From Lujinxingia sediminis (lineage in GTDB: Bacteria; Myxococcota_A; Bradymonadia; Bradymonadales; Bradymonadaceae), in the NCBI RefSeq assembly GCF_004005565.1, contig NZ_SADD01000001.1:186001-250000 (forward strand): DNA of 64,000 nucleotides, given 5' to 3'. The stretch's first letter is position 1, and the number at the start of each line of letters is the position of its first letter. Shown in pieces: positions 1 through 9,502 of this stretch. Made by a program: the position numbers and the translations under genes. The notes under the pieces were generated by a model. That model had not been told where the DNA came from, did no database searches, and was given only the letters and a program-made list of their open reading frames with translations.

Positions 1-441
1 TCGGAACTTCCTCCGGTGCAGCTCGATGTGGATTGCGTTGCCGAGACCGATTGCATGCGTAAGGCGCAGGAAGCCTATCGGATCGCCACAGATCTTCTGG
101 ATAAGCGTGATGTGGAGAACCGCAATCTGTTCGACGGTTATAAGAGGCTGCTCGAGTCGCGTGAGTTGATGACGAAGGGAGGTATCGAGCAGTTCCCCCC
201 GGAGATGCAAGGCTGGCAGGCGCTCCATGATGACGCCCGCGCCCAACTCGACGCCTATTACAAGAATTTCCGGGCTGCCTTTCACAGCGCGAAACAACGC
301 CAGCGCTACATGGAGATGGCCCAGACGCTCAAGCAGCTGGAGGCGTTCTTCCCCGATAAGACGTCGCGAGAGAACCGCTGGGCGTCTGAGATGGAAATGG
401 ACATGAAGAGCAGCGGTACCTACCCGCGGACCATGCGTTAA
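1..441 (+). CDS. C-terminal part of an unknown soluble protein (5' truncated)
   Basis: The reading frame is open from the first base, so this is probably the 3' end of a longer gene whose start lies outside the window; an internal ATG exists at 388 but codons before it look equally coding. The visible ~146 residues are hydrophilic and predicted helical, rich in Glu, Arg, Lys and Met, with no signal peptide or membrane segment. It ends 7 nt before the next gene, a TPR lipoprotein, so the two are probably co-transcribed. I do not recognise a family; a helical C-terminal domain of a secretion- or Tad-associated protein would fit the neighbourhood but that is only inference. Confidence 0.6.
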   Translation, partial: SELPPVQLDVDCVAETDCMRKAQEAYRIATDLLDKRDVENRNLFDGYKRLLESRELMTKGGIEQFPPEMQGWQALHDDARAQLDAYYKNFRAAFHSAKQRQRYMEMAQTLKQLEAFFPDKTSRENRWASEMEMDMKSSGTYPRTMR

Positions 442-448
442 AGGCGAT

Positions 449-1786
449 ATGAGTCAGATGAAAGGAAGGTTCAGGAGCCTGCGCTGCGTGGTTGCGCAGG
501 CTCTTCTCGTTTGTATGCTCGCGCTTATCGCTGGCTGTGTAACAACGCAGTCGTTGGGCGATCGGGCGTATCGGAGCGAGGAGTATTCGCTGGCGTTGGA
601 GTACTATGAGCAGGCCATCGCCGAGGGCTCACGCGATCCGGAGCTTTATTATCGGGCGGCGCGGGCTTCGACCAACGTGGGGTCGTTCTCCCAGGCAGAG
701 CGCTACTACAGCCGCTCGCTTCGACACGGTGGTGGGGTGCGCGTGGCACGCTCGCTGGCTCAGCTCTACGTGCAGACGAGCAACTTCGCCCAGGCCGTGC
801 GAGTCTACCAGTACCTGATGCGGGTGGAGGAGGATGTTCAGCCGGTCTACAGCAATATGGGCGCCGCGTTGATGTACTCGGGACGCTACCTGGATGCGGA
901 GTCGTTTATGATCATCGCGCAGCAGATGAAACCCTCCGATCCGGTACCCTATATCAACCTGGGCGTGCTCTATGACCGCCACATCCGCAATCGGCCGCGG
1001 GCGGTTGCGTTTTACCAGTGCTTTACCGAACTCACCCCCGACGTCTCTCAACGTCGCCAGGTTGAAAATCGGATGCTGGAGATGGCCAATGAGGGGCCGA
1101 TCGATGCCTCTCGGGTCGGGCTCAAGTGTGGGGAGATTTATCGTCTGCCGGAGCCGACGGCCGTGGATCTTGGGGATGCCCTCAAGGACTATGGCGGTGA
1201 GGTGGACCTGGGGTTTGAGGTTGAGGCCGGGCAGCAGGACGATGCCGAGATCGAGATTCAGCGCACCGCTCCCCCTGAAGGACGATTGGATGACGTGCGC
1301 CGGGTTGAAGAAGGTAGCGAAATGGCTCCCGAAGCGTCCCAGGCATCCGAGAACACTCCGGGGGATGTGGCGAATGGCCGCGATGACGAGGCAGCGGTGG
1401 CGTTACCTGAGACTGCTGCAGGGGGAGCAGAGGACGAATCTGCGCCGGTCAAAGATGCGGAGGAAGTGGCTCTGAACCTCTATGAGGATGGCCGCTACGA
1501 TGATGCGCTGCGAACTCTTCGATCGATCGACGGGCGAAGCGAGCAGGGCGATCGGGCTTTTGGACTGGCGCTCTACCGCACGGGGCGCTTTGAGGAGGCG
1601 GCTGAATGGTTGGAGCTTACCCTTGAGCGTCTGCCGAGTCCTGAGGTCACCGGCGCGCTTGTAGACGCCTACCGGCGCCTGGGCCGACGGGACGCGTTAC
1701 TGACAGTGTGTGAGCGTTTTGAGGGGTGGCCTGATTACGAGAGTGCGTTGCAGCGATGTCCTGATGCGCCTCTGCAAATCGACTAG
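449..1786 (+). CDS. TPR-repeat outer-membrane/periplasmic lipoprotein
   Basis: A 445-residue protein with a lipoprotein signal peptide: basic N-terminus, hydrophobic core and lipobox LIAGC with the lipid-anchored Cys at residue 30. Two blocks of tetratricopeptide-like helices follow, roughly residues 40-190 and 340-440, separated by an acidic, Glu/Ala-rich linker that is probably disordered. TPR lipoproteins act as scaffolds; beside Flp/Tad-type genes the natural comparison is the TadD family, a TPR lipoprotein needed for pilus assembly, but sequence identity to TadD cannot be shown here. It is followed after 36 nt by the Flp-like prepilin gene on the same strand, supporting a common pilus-related operon. 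Confidence 0.8.
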   Translation: MSQMKGRFRSLRCVVAQALLVCMLALIAGCVTTQSLGDRAYRSEEYSLALEYYEQAIAEGSRDPELYYRAARASTNVGSFSQAERYYSRSLRHGGGVRVARSLAQLYVQTSNFAQAVRVYQYLMRVEEDVQPVYSNMGAALMYSGRYLDAESFMIIAQQMKPSDPVPYINLGVLYDRHIRNRPRAVAFYQCFTELTPDVSQRRQVENRMLEMANEGPIDASRVGLKCGEIYRLPEPTAVDLGDALKDYGGEVDLGFEVEAGQQDDAEIEIQRTAPPEGRLDDVRRVEEGSEMAPEASQASENTPGDVANGRDDEAAVALPETAAGGAEDESAPVKDAEEVALNLYEDGRYDDALRTLRSIDGRSEQGDRAFGLALYRTGRFEEAAEWLELTLERLPSPEVTGALVDAYRRLGRRDALLTVCERFEGWPDYESALQRCPDAPLQID

Positions 1787-1822
1787 AACGTTGGGACATG
1801 TTCAGGCAAGTGGAGGAAAGCG

Positions 1823-2257
1823 ATGATGCGTCGAATTCGCAGCGCCTGGGAGCGAACCCCGGTGTGGCTGGGGCGGGGAAGGGGAGCGACCGCGGCGGAG
1901 TACATGGTACTTCTGATGCTCGCTGCCCTGTTTATTGTAGCGATGATTCGGGTCTTTGGTTCCTCGGTGACCTCGAAGTTTGAGGCCAGCCGTCAGGAGA
2001 TCTCCCAGATCAGCAGCGAAGACCGTGGGGATAGCGCTGGCAGCAGTCACGGGGCGGCCGGGGCGACGAACACCAGTCAGCGCAGTGTCACGCGGACCAC
2101 TGCAGCGAGCACGGCGGCCGCGGATGCGCGGGCACGTGGCGAACGCCCGGATGCCCGGTTGTCCTCGGTCGGTGGTGTTAGCTGGGTCGTCGTCGCGATC
2201 GTGCTGGGGCTCTTCGGCCTCTTGGGCTACGTGATCTTCGGTGGAAAGAAGGAGTGA
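1823..2257 (+). CDS. Flp/class III prepilin-like protein with extra C-terminal membrane segment
   Basis: 144 residues. The N-terminus has the layout of a Flp-type prepilin: a basic leader ending in Gly21, then a mature start ATAAEY with Glu at +5 and Tyr at +6, then a hydrophobic helix (about residues 28-46). A prepilin peptidase of the TadV/CpaA type would cut after Gly21. Unlike ordinary Flp pilins (about 50-60 mature residues) it continues with a Ser/Thr/Ala-rich linker and a second hydrophobic helix at about residues 118-137 ending in GGKKE. A good ribosome site (GGAGG at 1811-1815) precedes the ATG. The cpaF/tadA-like ATPase at 11537-12646 supports a Tad-type system nearby. Confidence 0.75.
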   Translation: MMRRIRSAWERTPVWLGRGRGATAAEYMVLLMLAALFIVAMIRVFGSSVTSKFEASRQEISQISSEDRGDSAGSSHGAAGATNTSQRSVTRTTAASTAAADARARGERPDARLSSVGGVSWVVVAIVLGLFGLLGYVIFGGKKE

Positions 2258-2268
2258 GGCGATAGGGC

Positions 2269-2964
2269 CTACTCCACTGCGGCGAGCACGAAGCGGAAGA
2301 GCAGGACGCAGAGCACGCCGTAGGCCAGATCCATGGCAATCATCGCCTTGAGCCATCCCTCAATCTGAAGCCAGCTCTGCCCGGCAAGCAGGGCTGCGCT
2401 GATCTTCACCCCGGCGATCAGCAGGGGGATGAGCAAGGGGTATAGCAGCACCGGCAGGAGTACCTCGCGAAGGTCGTTTTTGACGAGCATCGCTGAGACA
2501 AGTGTTCCCAGCGTCGCAAAGCCCAACGTGCCTATAAGCACCGAGCTCAGGTGCAGCACCCAGGTGGGGCCCAGGTTCACCGAGAAGGCCAGAAGCAGCA
2601 GGGGGATGAGCGCGAGCTCAAAGAGAAGCATAAAGATCAGGTTTGCCGCGAGTTTGCCCACATAGAGGCTGACCTGGCTTCCGGGGATCAACGCCAGTGC
2701 GCGCAGGCAACCGCTGGCCGTTTCATGCTGAAATCCGCGTCCAATGGCCAGTGTGCCGCTGAAGACAATCGAGATCCACAGGATGCCCGGGAAGACCTCG
2801 GCGGTAGCGTCGCCGCTGCGGTAGAAGGCAAAAGTAAACACGGCCATCAAGAGCACTGAGAACGCCACGGTGGTTGTGAGGATCTCGCGTGTGCGCCACT
2901 CCCGGCGCAGGTCTTTGGCCAGGATGGTGCGGCTCTGTCGCAGGATAAGCGAGGTCTTCATCAC
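2269..2964 (-). CDS. ccmB: Haem exporter/cytochrome c maturation permease CcmB
   Basis: A 231-residue integral membrane protein with about six hydrophobic helices and the CcmB layout (RDLRREWRTRE near the N-terminus, then FSGTLAIGRGFQHE). CcmB is the membrane partner of the CcmA ATPase; CcmAB uses ATP to release holo-CcmE from CcmC so that haem can pass to CcmF. The gene follows ccmA by 15 nt on the same strand and is the last visible gene of the ccmE-F-I-orf-A-B run. It converges with the prepilin gene, with only 11 nt between the stop codons and no recognisable terminator. Confidence 0.92.
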   Translation of the reverse strand: MMKTSLILRQSRTILAKDLRREWRTREILTTTVAFSVLLMAVFTFAFYRSGDATAEVFPGILWISIVFSGTLAIGRGFQHETASGCLRALALIPGSQVSLYVGKLAANLIFMLLFELALIPLLLLAFSVNLGPTWVLHLSSVLIGTLGFATLGTLVSAMLVKNDLREVLLPVLLYPLLIPLLIAGVKISAALLAGQSWLQIEGWLKAMIAMDLAYGVLCVLLFRFVLAAVE

Positions 2965-2979
2965 CAGAATAACCAGATC

Positions 2980-3711
2980 TCAGGCATGGGCCTGATAATG
3001 TGAGATAAGGGAGGTGCCGGACGGGAGCGGGCCGCTGGCGCGGAGCTGGCCTTTTCGGAGAATCAGGACGTTGTCAGCCAGCGTTTCGATCAGCGAGAAG
3101 TTGTGCGAGATGATCACCACGATGCGGCCCCCATCGCGGAGTTCGCCAAGCAGTGAGCTGACAAGCGCCGTGCCGGCCTGGTCGAGGCCGGTGGCGGGCT
3201 CGTCGAGGAGCACCAGCTGGGGGTCATGTAGGAGCGCACGCGCGATGGTCAGACGCTGTTTCATCCCACGAGAGTAGGTGCCCACCGGACGGTCAGCGGC
3301 AGCGCTCAGGTCAACACGCTGGAGCCATCCTTCGGCGACCCTTTCGATGCGCGGGATGCCGTAGAGTTGGCCAAAAAAGGTAAGGTTCTCTCGCCCGGTG
3401 AGTTCGTCGTAGACGAGGGTCTGGTGGCTGACCCAGCCGATGCGGGCGCGGCCGCGGCGGGCGAAGTCACGGAAGGCAACCTTGCCAAAGCGCACCTCCC
3501 CGTCGGAGGGGGCGTCGACAGTGGCGAGGATGTTGAGGAGCGTGGACTTACCGGCGCCGTTGTTGCCCAGAAGTGCGGTGATGGAGCCCGACGTTAAGGT
3601 CGTGTTCACGCGGTGGAGCGCGTACGTGCGCCCGAAGGCGCGCGAGACGTCTCGCAGCGTCACTGTGGTGGGAGAGCGTGGAGGCATGGAGCGCTCAGAG
3701 ATGCTGGCCAA
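2980..3711 (-). CDS. ccmA: ABC transporter ATP-binding protein CcmA
   Basis: 243 residues with a complete nucleotide-binding domain: Walker A GNNGAGKST, signature YSRGMKQR, Walker B LVLLDEPATGLD and the switch His in VIISHN. It matches the compact CcmA class of cytochrome c maturation ATPases and is directly followed by ccmB. Met9, encoded at 3687, is an alternative start lying closer to the conserved beginning of the domain; the upstream ATG at 3711 is kept because it lies 3 nt after the preceding stop codon, as expected for a coupled gene. Confidence 0.92.
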   Translation of the reverse strand: MASISERSMPPRSPTTVTLRDVSRAFGRTYALHRVNTTLTSGSITALLGNNGAGKSTLLNILATVDAPSDGEVRFGKVAFRDFARRGRARIGWVSHQTLVYDELTGRENLTFFGQLYGIPRIERVAEGWLQRVDLSAAADRPVGTYSRGMKQRLTIARALLHDPQLVLLDEPATGLDQAGTALVSSLLGELRDGGRIVVIISHNFSLIETLADNVLILRKGQLRASGPLPSGTSLISHYQAHA

Positions 3712-3714
3712 CGA

Positions 3715-5073
3715 TCAGGACTGAGGGGCGTGGCCCAGGTCGCGCAGCTTGGAGAGGATGAGTGAGAGACGCTCGCGCAGAAGTCCGACCTCCGCGTCGA
3801 TCTCCCACCGGGTCTCTTCGTCAGCGCTCTGGCGCAGGCGCCTGAGCTCGGCCAGTTCGTCGAGGAGTAGCTCGCGCTCGGCGTTGAGCGCGCTCAAGAT
3901 CTCCTCGCGCTTGCTGCCGTCATGAAGGCGACGATGCTCTCGCAGTCCGAAGACGATAACGAGCAGGGATACCAGGATCCCCAGCGCCAGAGCGATCCAT
4001 CCGCCCATCGGACGCCCGAAGGGCAGCCCGCGCAGCTGGAAGGCATAAGGTTGAGCGGCGGCCACGTCGCGGCGGTTGGCGATGAGGAACTCCATGTCAT
4101 CGCGCAGCCCCAGAGAGGAGGCGTCGGTGGTAAGCTCAAAGCCCGGGGCGACCATCTCCAGGGTGCTCAGGCGAGGGGTGCGTTTGTACTGGGTCTGAAG
4201 CGGGGCGATCAGCTGGACGGTGTCGGTCGGCCAGGCCATCTCCTGCTCGTAGTTAAAGACGTCGTCGCGCGCCGAAACCGAGAAGCGGATCTGCATCGTG
4301 ACGGGCTCGCCGGGTTTGATGACACCTTTCCAGAAGACGACGTTGTTGATGACCTCGAAACTTCCCTGACCGTCGGCGCGGATGCCCTCGGCTTTGATCG
4401 GCAGGCGAATCGGAAGTCCGCGCTCGTAGGCCGGGTCGGGGAGCATGGCCACATCGACGGCGTGCTCGGCATCCAGCACAAAGGTCCAGGTCTGGCTGAG
4501 GATGATGTACTCCTCCCAGGGCTCGACGATGACGCGTTTGGATGCGACTCGAAGTCCGGCGAGGTCGTGGCCTCGGTCGAAGACGCGCACATCCATGCGC
4601 ACGCCGTCAGCGGCGGCGTAGGCGCGGGAGCTAAAGGGTACGCCGCCGTAGGTGGCGTGAGCGCTCAGGCGCAGCCCCTGCTGCGCCACAGCCTCGGGAA
4701 CCTGGTGGAAGACGGCCAGGCCCTCGGCGTTGGCCACCGAGGTCCAGCGGGCCACGGGCTCCGGTGCGTTGACTTCGAAGGGGCCGCGGGGGCGCGCGGC
4801 CTCCAGAATCACCGGGGTGCCTGCGAGGTCGGCACCGGAGTCGGCGCCGTGCTCAAGCTGAACGTTGATCGTCCAGTGTTGGGCTGCAGTCGCCGTAGGG
4901 GCGGCCTGCGGCTGGGCCTGAGCCACCGGGGCGGCCTGCGGCTGGGCCTGAGCCACCGGGGCGGCCTGCGGCTGGGCCTGAGCCACCGGGGCATCCTGAG
5001 CGAGAACCGGTGCAGCAGTAAGCGCCACAACAAGCGCAGCGAGAGAAGCGGGACGTAGATCGGGGAACTTCAT
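3715..5073 (-). CDS. Unknown exported membrane-anchored protein of the ccm operon
   Basis: 452 residues from the ATG at 5073, which overlaps the stop codon of the upstream CcmI-like gene (ATGA). A Sec signal peptide (residues 1-25, ending VLAQ) is followed by three exact copies of a 10-residue Pro/Ala/Gln repeat, a long beta-rich periplasmic part with two probable carrier-like beta-sandwich domains, one membrane helix about 100 residues from the end (GGWIALALGILVSLLVIVFG) and a cytoplasmic Glu/Leu/Arg coiled coil. No family was recognised. Its place between ccm genes and its overlap suggest a haem-delivery or apocytochrome-handling role specific to this lineage, which is inference. Confidence 0.8.
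   Translation of the reverse strand: MKFPDLRPASLAALVVALTAAPVLAQDAPVAQAQPQAAPVAQAQPQAAPVAQAQPQAAPTATAAQHWTINVQLEHGADSGADLAGTPVILEAARPRGPFEVNAPEPVARWTSVANAEGLAVFHQVPEAVAQQGLRLSAHATYGGVPFSSRAYAAADGVRMDVRVFDRGHDLAGLRVASKRVIVEPWEEYIILSQTWTFVLDAEHAVDVAMLPDPAYERGLPIRLPIKAEGIRADGQGSFEVINNVVFWKGVIKPGEPVTMQIRFSVSARDDVFNYEQEMAWPTDTVQLIAPLQTQYKRTPRLSTLEMVAPGFELTTDASSLGLRDDMEFLIANRRDVAAAQPYAFQLRGLPFGRPMGGWIALALGILVSLLVIVFGLREHRRLHDGSKREEILSALNAERELLLDELAELRRLRQSADEETRWEIDAEVGLLRERLSLILSKLRDLGHAPQS
4901..4990. repeat. Three perfect 30-bp tandem repeats inside a coding region
   Basis: Units 4901-4930, 4931-4960 and 4961-4990 are identical at every base. On the minus strand each encodes ten residues (PVAQAQPQAA in frame), extending the linker just after the signal peptide of the unknown ccm-operon protein. 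The perfect identity at DNA level indicates recent expansion and possible length variation between strains. Confidence 0.95.
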
Positions 5074-5623
5074 CCGGTGACCTCGGAGGTCAGGGGGGCG
5101 GTGTGGCGGGGGCGCTCCTCGAGAGAGACCTCGCGTGGCGTTCCACAAATGGCGCAGAAGCGCGCGCGAGGGCTAAGCGGCTCTCCACATTCACTACAGG
5201 AGTCATTGGCCTTAGCGTCGTCTCGGGAGACCCGTGGCGCATCTTTAACAGGGTGGGCCTGAGCCTGGGGCTCGGGAAGGGCCTGATGGCGGGCGGCCAC
5301 CGCGTCCTCGATATGGGATTCCCACTCGCGCCCGCCGTGAATGGCGTCGAGGCGTCGCATGATCGCTACGGCCCGGCGTTCATGGGAGCGTTTAAATCGC
5401 GTGTAGTCCTCGGTGGAGATCTTGGAGGTCTGGTGATCGTATTCGATGTCGCGAAGCGACTGCACCAGGGCTGCCTTGCGAGCCATCAGGCCTTCGATCT
5501 CGCGGAGTTCTTCGTCGAGGACTTCAAAACGGAGCTGCTCATCGCGCTTCGCCAGAAAGGGACGCAGCATATTGAGCAGCCCCCAGAGCGTAAACGCGAT
5601 GGCGACAATCAGCAGGGGGAGGC

Positions 5624-5627
<4 letters not shown>
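5070..5627 (-). CDS. CcmI-like membrane protein with C-terminal zinc ribbon
   Basis: 185 residues: one N-terminal membrane helix (about 2-20), a charged coiled coil (about 28-95) including LRDIEYDHQTSKIS, a variable linker, and a C-terminal zinc-ribbon with Cys144, Cys147, Cys158 and Cys161 (CSEC and CAIC). The N-terminal half resembles the short CcmI/CycH-type membrane-coiled coil proteins found with ccmF in delta-proteobacterial operons; the zinc ribbon is not part of classical enterobacterial CcmI. It overlaps ccmF upstream by 4 nt (ATGA) and the next gene downstream, so translation is coupled. Assignment as CcmI is by context plus topology, not by a catalytic motif. Confidence 0.75.
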
Positions 5628-7813
<2,186 letters not shown>

Positions 7814-7827
7814 AGACTGTCCGGGGT

Positions 7828-8370
7828 TTAGCGTGCGGCTTGTGGCGAGAGTTCAGCGCCGGTGGGGGGGGCACCCTCGTAGCGGCTGGGGCATTTGACG
7901 AGGACCTCGTCGGCGTGAAGCGTCAGGGTCTCGTCGACGACCCCCTGGGCGACGACTTCGCTGTCTTCCTGAAAGGTGTCGGGGAGTGCCCGGGTGTAGA
8001 CGACCTTCATGCCCACGCCCTGCTCGGAGATACGGAAGGTGTTGTGGATGCCTCCGGCCACGCCCTCAAAGGACCCGGGCTCGACGATACCTTTGACGCG
8101 TACGGTCTTGCCGATGAGGTCATCGCCTTTGGCCACGGCCTGATCCACTTCGTAGAAATAGGTCTCTCCTTCGAGGCCATCGAGGACCAGAAAGGCGATG
8201 GCGACGATGGCGACGAGCACGCCGATGATCAGGCCCCAGCTCGGGCCATCGGCCTGGGTGGTGGGGAGATCGTTGTAGCCGTCGAGCTCCTCGTCGAGGA
8301 GGTCGGCGTCGAGATCACCGTCCCAGCCGTGGGCGTGGGGGTCGGAGGGGGGCGTGGTGTGAGAGGTCAT
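7828..8370 (-). CDS. ccmE: Haem chaperone CcmE, CXXXY variant
   Basis: 180 residues from the ATG at 8370; the frame remains open further upstream but that part is low-quality and lacks a ribosome site. A cytoplasmic acidic N-terminus is followed by one membrane helix (about 46-64) and the beta-barrel OB-fold of CcmE (DLIGKTVRVKGIV, IHNTFRI). The haem-binding motif is Cys160-Pro-Ser-Arg-Tyr164 rather than the classical HXXXY. CXXXY CcmE proteins are known from sulfate reducers and archaea as part of System I*, which lacks CcmH. The protein holds haem for transfer from CcmC to CcmF. It is the first gene of the ccmE-F-I-orf-A-B run. Confidence 0.93.
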   Translation of the reverse strand: MTSHTTPPSDPHAHGWDGDLDADLLDEELDGYNDLPTTQADGPSWGLIIGVLVAIVAIAFLVLDGLEGETYFYEVDQAVAKGDDLIGKTVRVKGIVEPGSFEGVAGGIHNTFRISEQGVGMKVVYTRALPDTFQEDSEVVAQGVVDETLTLHADEVLVKCPSRYEGAPPTGAELSPQAAR

Positions 8371-8624
8371 AGCAGGATCCAGAATAATGCGGTTGACGAA
8401 GCCACCGGGGGAACGTCGGGAGCGGCTTCGGGCATTCCCCGAAAACGCAGTGTTTTCGGGCATCGGCGGCCTGATGTGAGGGTTAGCGTAAGCGCACCAT
8501 GCTGGCAAGGCGAGGGCTTGCGGCAATTTGACGCGAAGGCTGGCGTAGAAACGCCAGACGCGGCGCCCCGGGATGTCGGGGGCCGCGTCTCTGGGAGGTG
8601 CCACACTGGTGTGAGCCGAAGTTC
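8371..8624. other. Structured intergenic region between ccmE and a lipoprotein gene
   Basis: 254 bases with three inverted repeats: a 9-bp stem CCCGAAAAC/GTTTTCGGG at 8438-8446 and 8452-8460; CTGGCG-TAGAAA-CGCCAG at 8540-8557; and AGACGCGGC/GCCGCGTCT at 8556-8564 and 8582-8590, which competes with the second. None has a U-run, so they are not ordinary intrinsic terminators. The CTGGCG/CGCCAG stem resembles the hairpin in the 42-bp repeats at 40379-40630. The region probably ends the lipoprotein transcript and starts the ccm one. Confidence 0.5.
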
Positions 8625-9464
8625 TTACCAGAGGTTGATGATGTGGTTGCCGCCTTCTTCCTCTTTGGGCGCGGTCTTCTTTTTGGTGGTGCGGCGCGTG
8701 GTGGTGCGGCGTCGTGTGGTGCGGCGCGGCGCCTTCTTGACGGTGGGGTCGGTGAAGTCCTGCTGAATGCGGAAGATCGTCTCGTCGTAGCCCAGCGCGA
8801 GCTCGTAGGAGGGACGCGCCGGCTCGAAGAAGGGGGATCCCTCGACACCCGGCTCAAAGGCGGGGGTACGGAGGGTGACTTCGGCGGTGCGTCCGGGGAT
8901 GCCCTCAAAGGCGAACTGGGCGACGCCGCGATCGTCGGTACGGGCAACTTCCTCGCCATTGAGGTGCACGGGGAGGTTGTCGCAGGCCCCTTCTTTGATG
9001 CGATCGTCGCAGTTGGCCTGGACCCAGCCCATGTAGGTGTGGCGCAGCGAGATGACTTTGGAGTTGAGGGTCAGCGGCAGGCTGGAGAGTTGTCCGCCGA
9101 TGGTCTCGGTGACGCGAAGTTGATCGACAAGCTCGCCGTTCTCTGCCACGCGGAAGCCCTCCGGGGCGATGACTTTCAGCGAGACTTCGGTGCCGGGTTT
9201 CTCAACCAGCGTGGCTTTAAAGATACCGTCGGCGTCGGTAAAGCCGACGATCTGGCCGTCGAGTTCGATGGCGGCCGCGCCGATGGGCGCGTCCCCGGGG
9301 CCGGTGACCTGGATGTCGATGGGGAACTCAAAGTCTGGCGGAGGGGGCGGAGGGCCCTGGGGCTCGGACTCACAGGCGCTGATCATCAGGCTCAAAAGAG
9401 CGATGAGCGAGAGCGCGCCGAAGAGGCGCGTGAAACGAGAGGTGCGGGTATGGGGCTTGAGCAT
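8625..9464 (-). CDS. Exported lipoprotein with Ig-like/carboxypeptidase-regulatory-like repeats and basic tail
   Basis: 279 residues from the ATG at 9464; a further upstream GTG would overlap the preceding gene. The signal peptide ends in lipobox MISAC (Cys31). A Pro-rich stretch and two beta-sandwich-like domains with the pattern of carboxypeptidase-regulatory or PEGA-like modules follow (for example GAAAIELDGQIVGFTDADG). The C-terminus is unusual: an Arg/Thr/Lys-rich segment of about 25 residues, then a short acidic run and NLW at the end. It might contact peptidoglycan, lipopolysaccharide or nucleic acid, but the function is unknown. It lies 38 nt downstream of the pseudokinase gene. Confidence 0.8.
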   Translation of the reverse strand: MLKPHTRTSRFTRLFGALSLIALLSLMISACESEPQGPPPPPPDFEFPIDIQVTGPGDAPIGAAAIELDGQIVGFTDADGIFKATLVEKPGTEVSLKVIAPEGFRVAENGELVDQLRVTETIGGQLSSLPLTLNSKVISLRHTYMGWVQANCDDRIKEGACDNLPVHLNGEEVARTDDRGVAQFAFEGIPGRTAEVTLRTPAFEPGVEGSPFFEPARPSYELALGYDETIFRIQQDFTDPTVKKAPRRTTRRRTTTRRTTKKKTAPKEEEGGNHIINLW

Positions 9465-9502
9465 CGTAGGCTCCAGGGCGCGTCGTGGGGGCGTTGTCGC
9501 GA

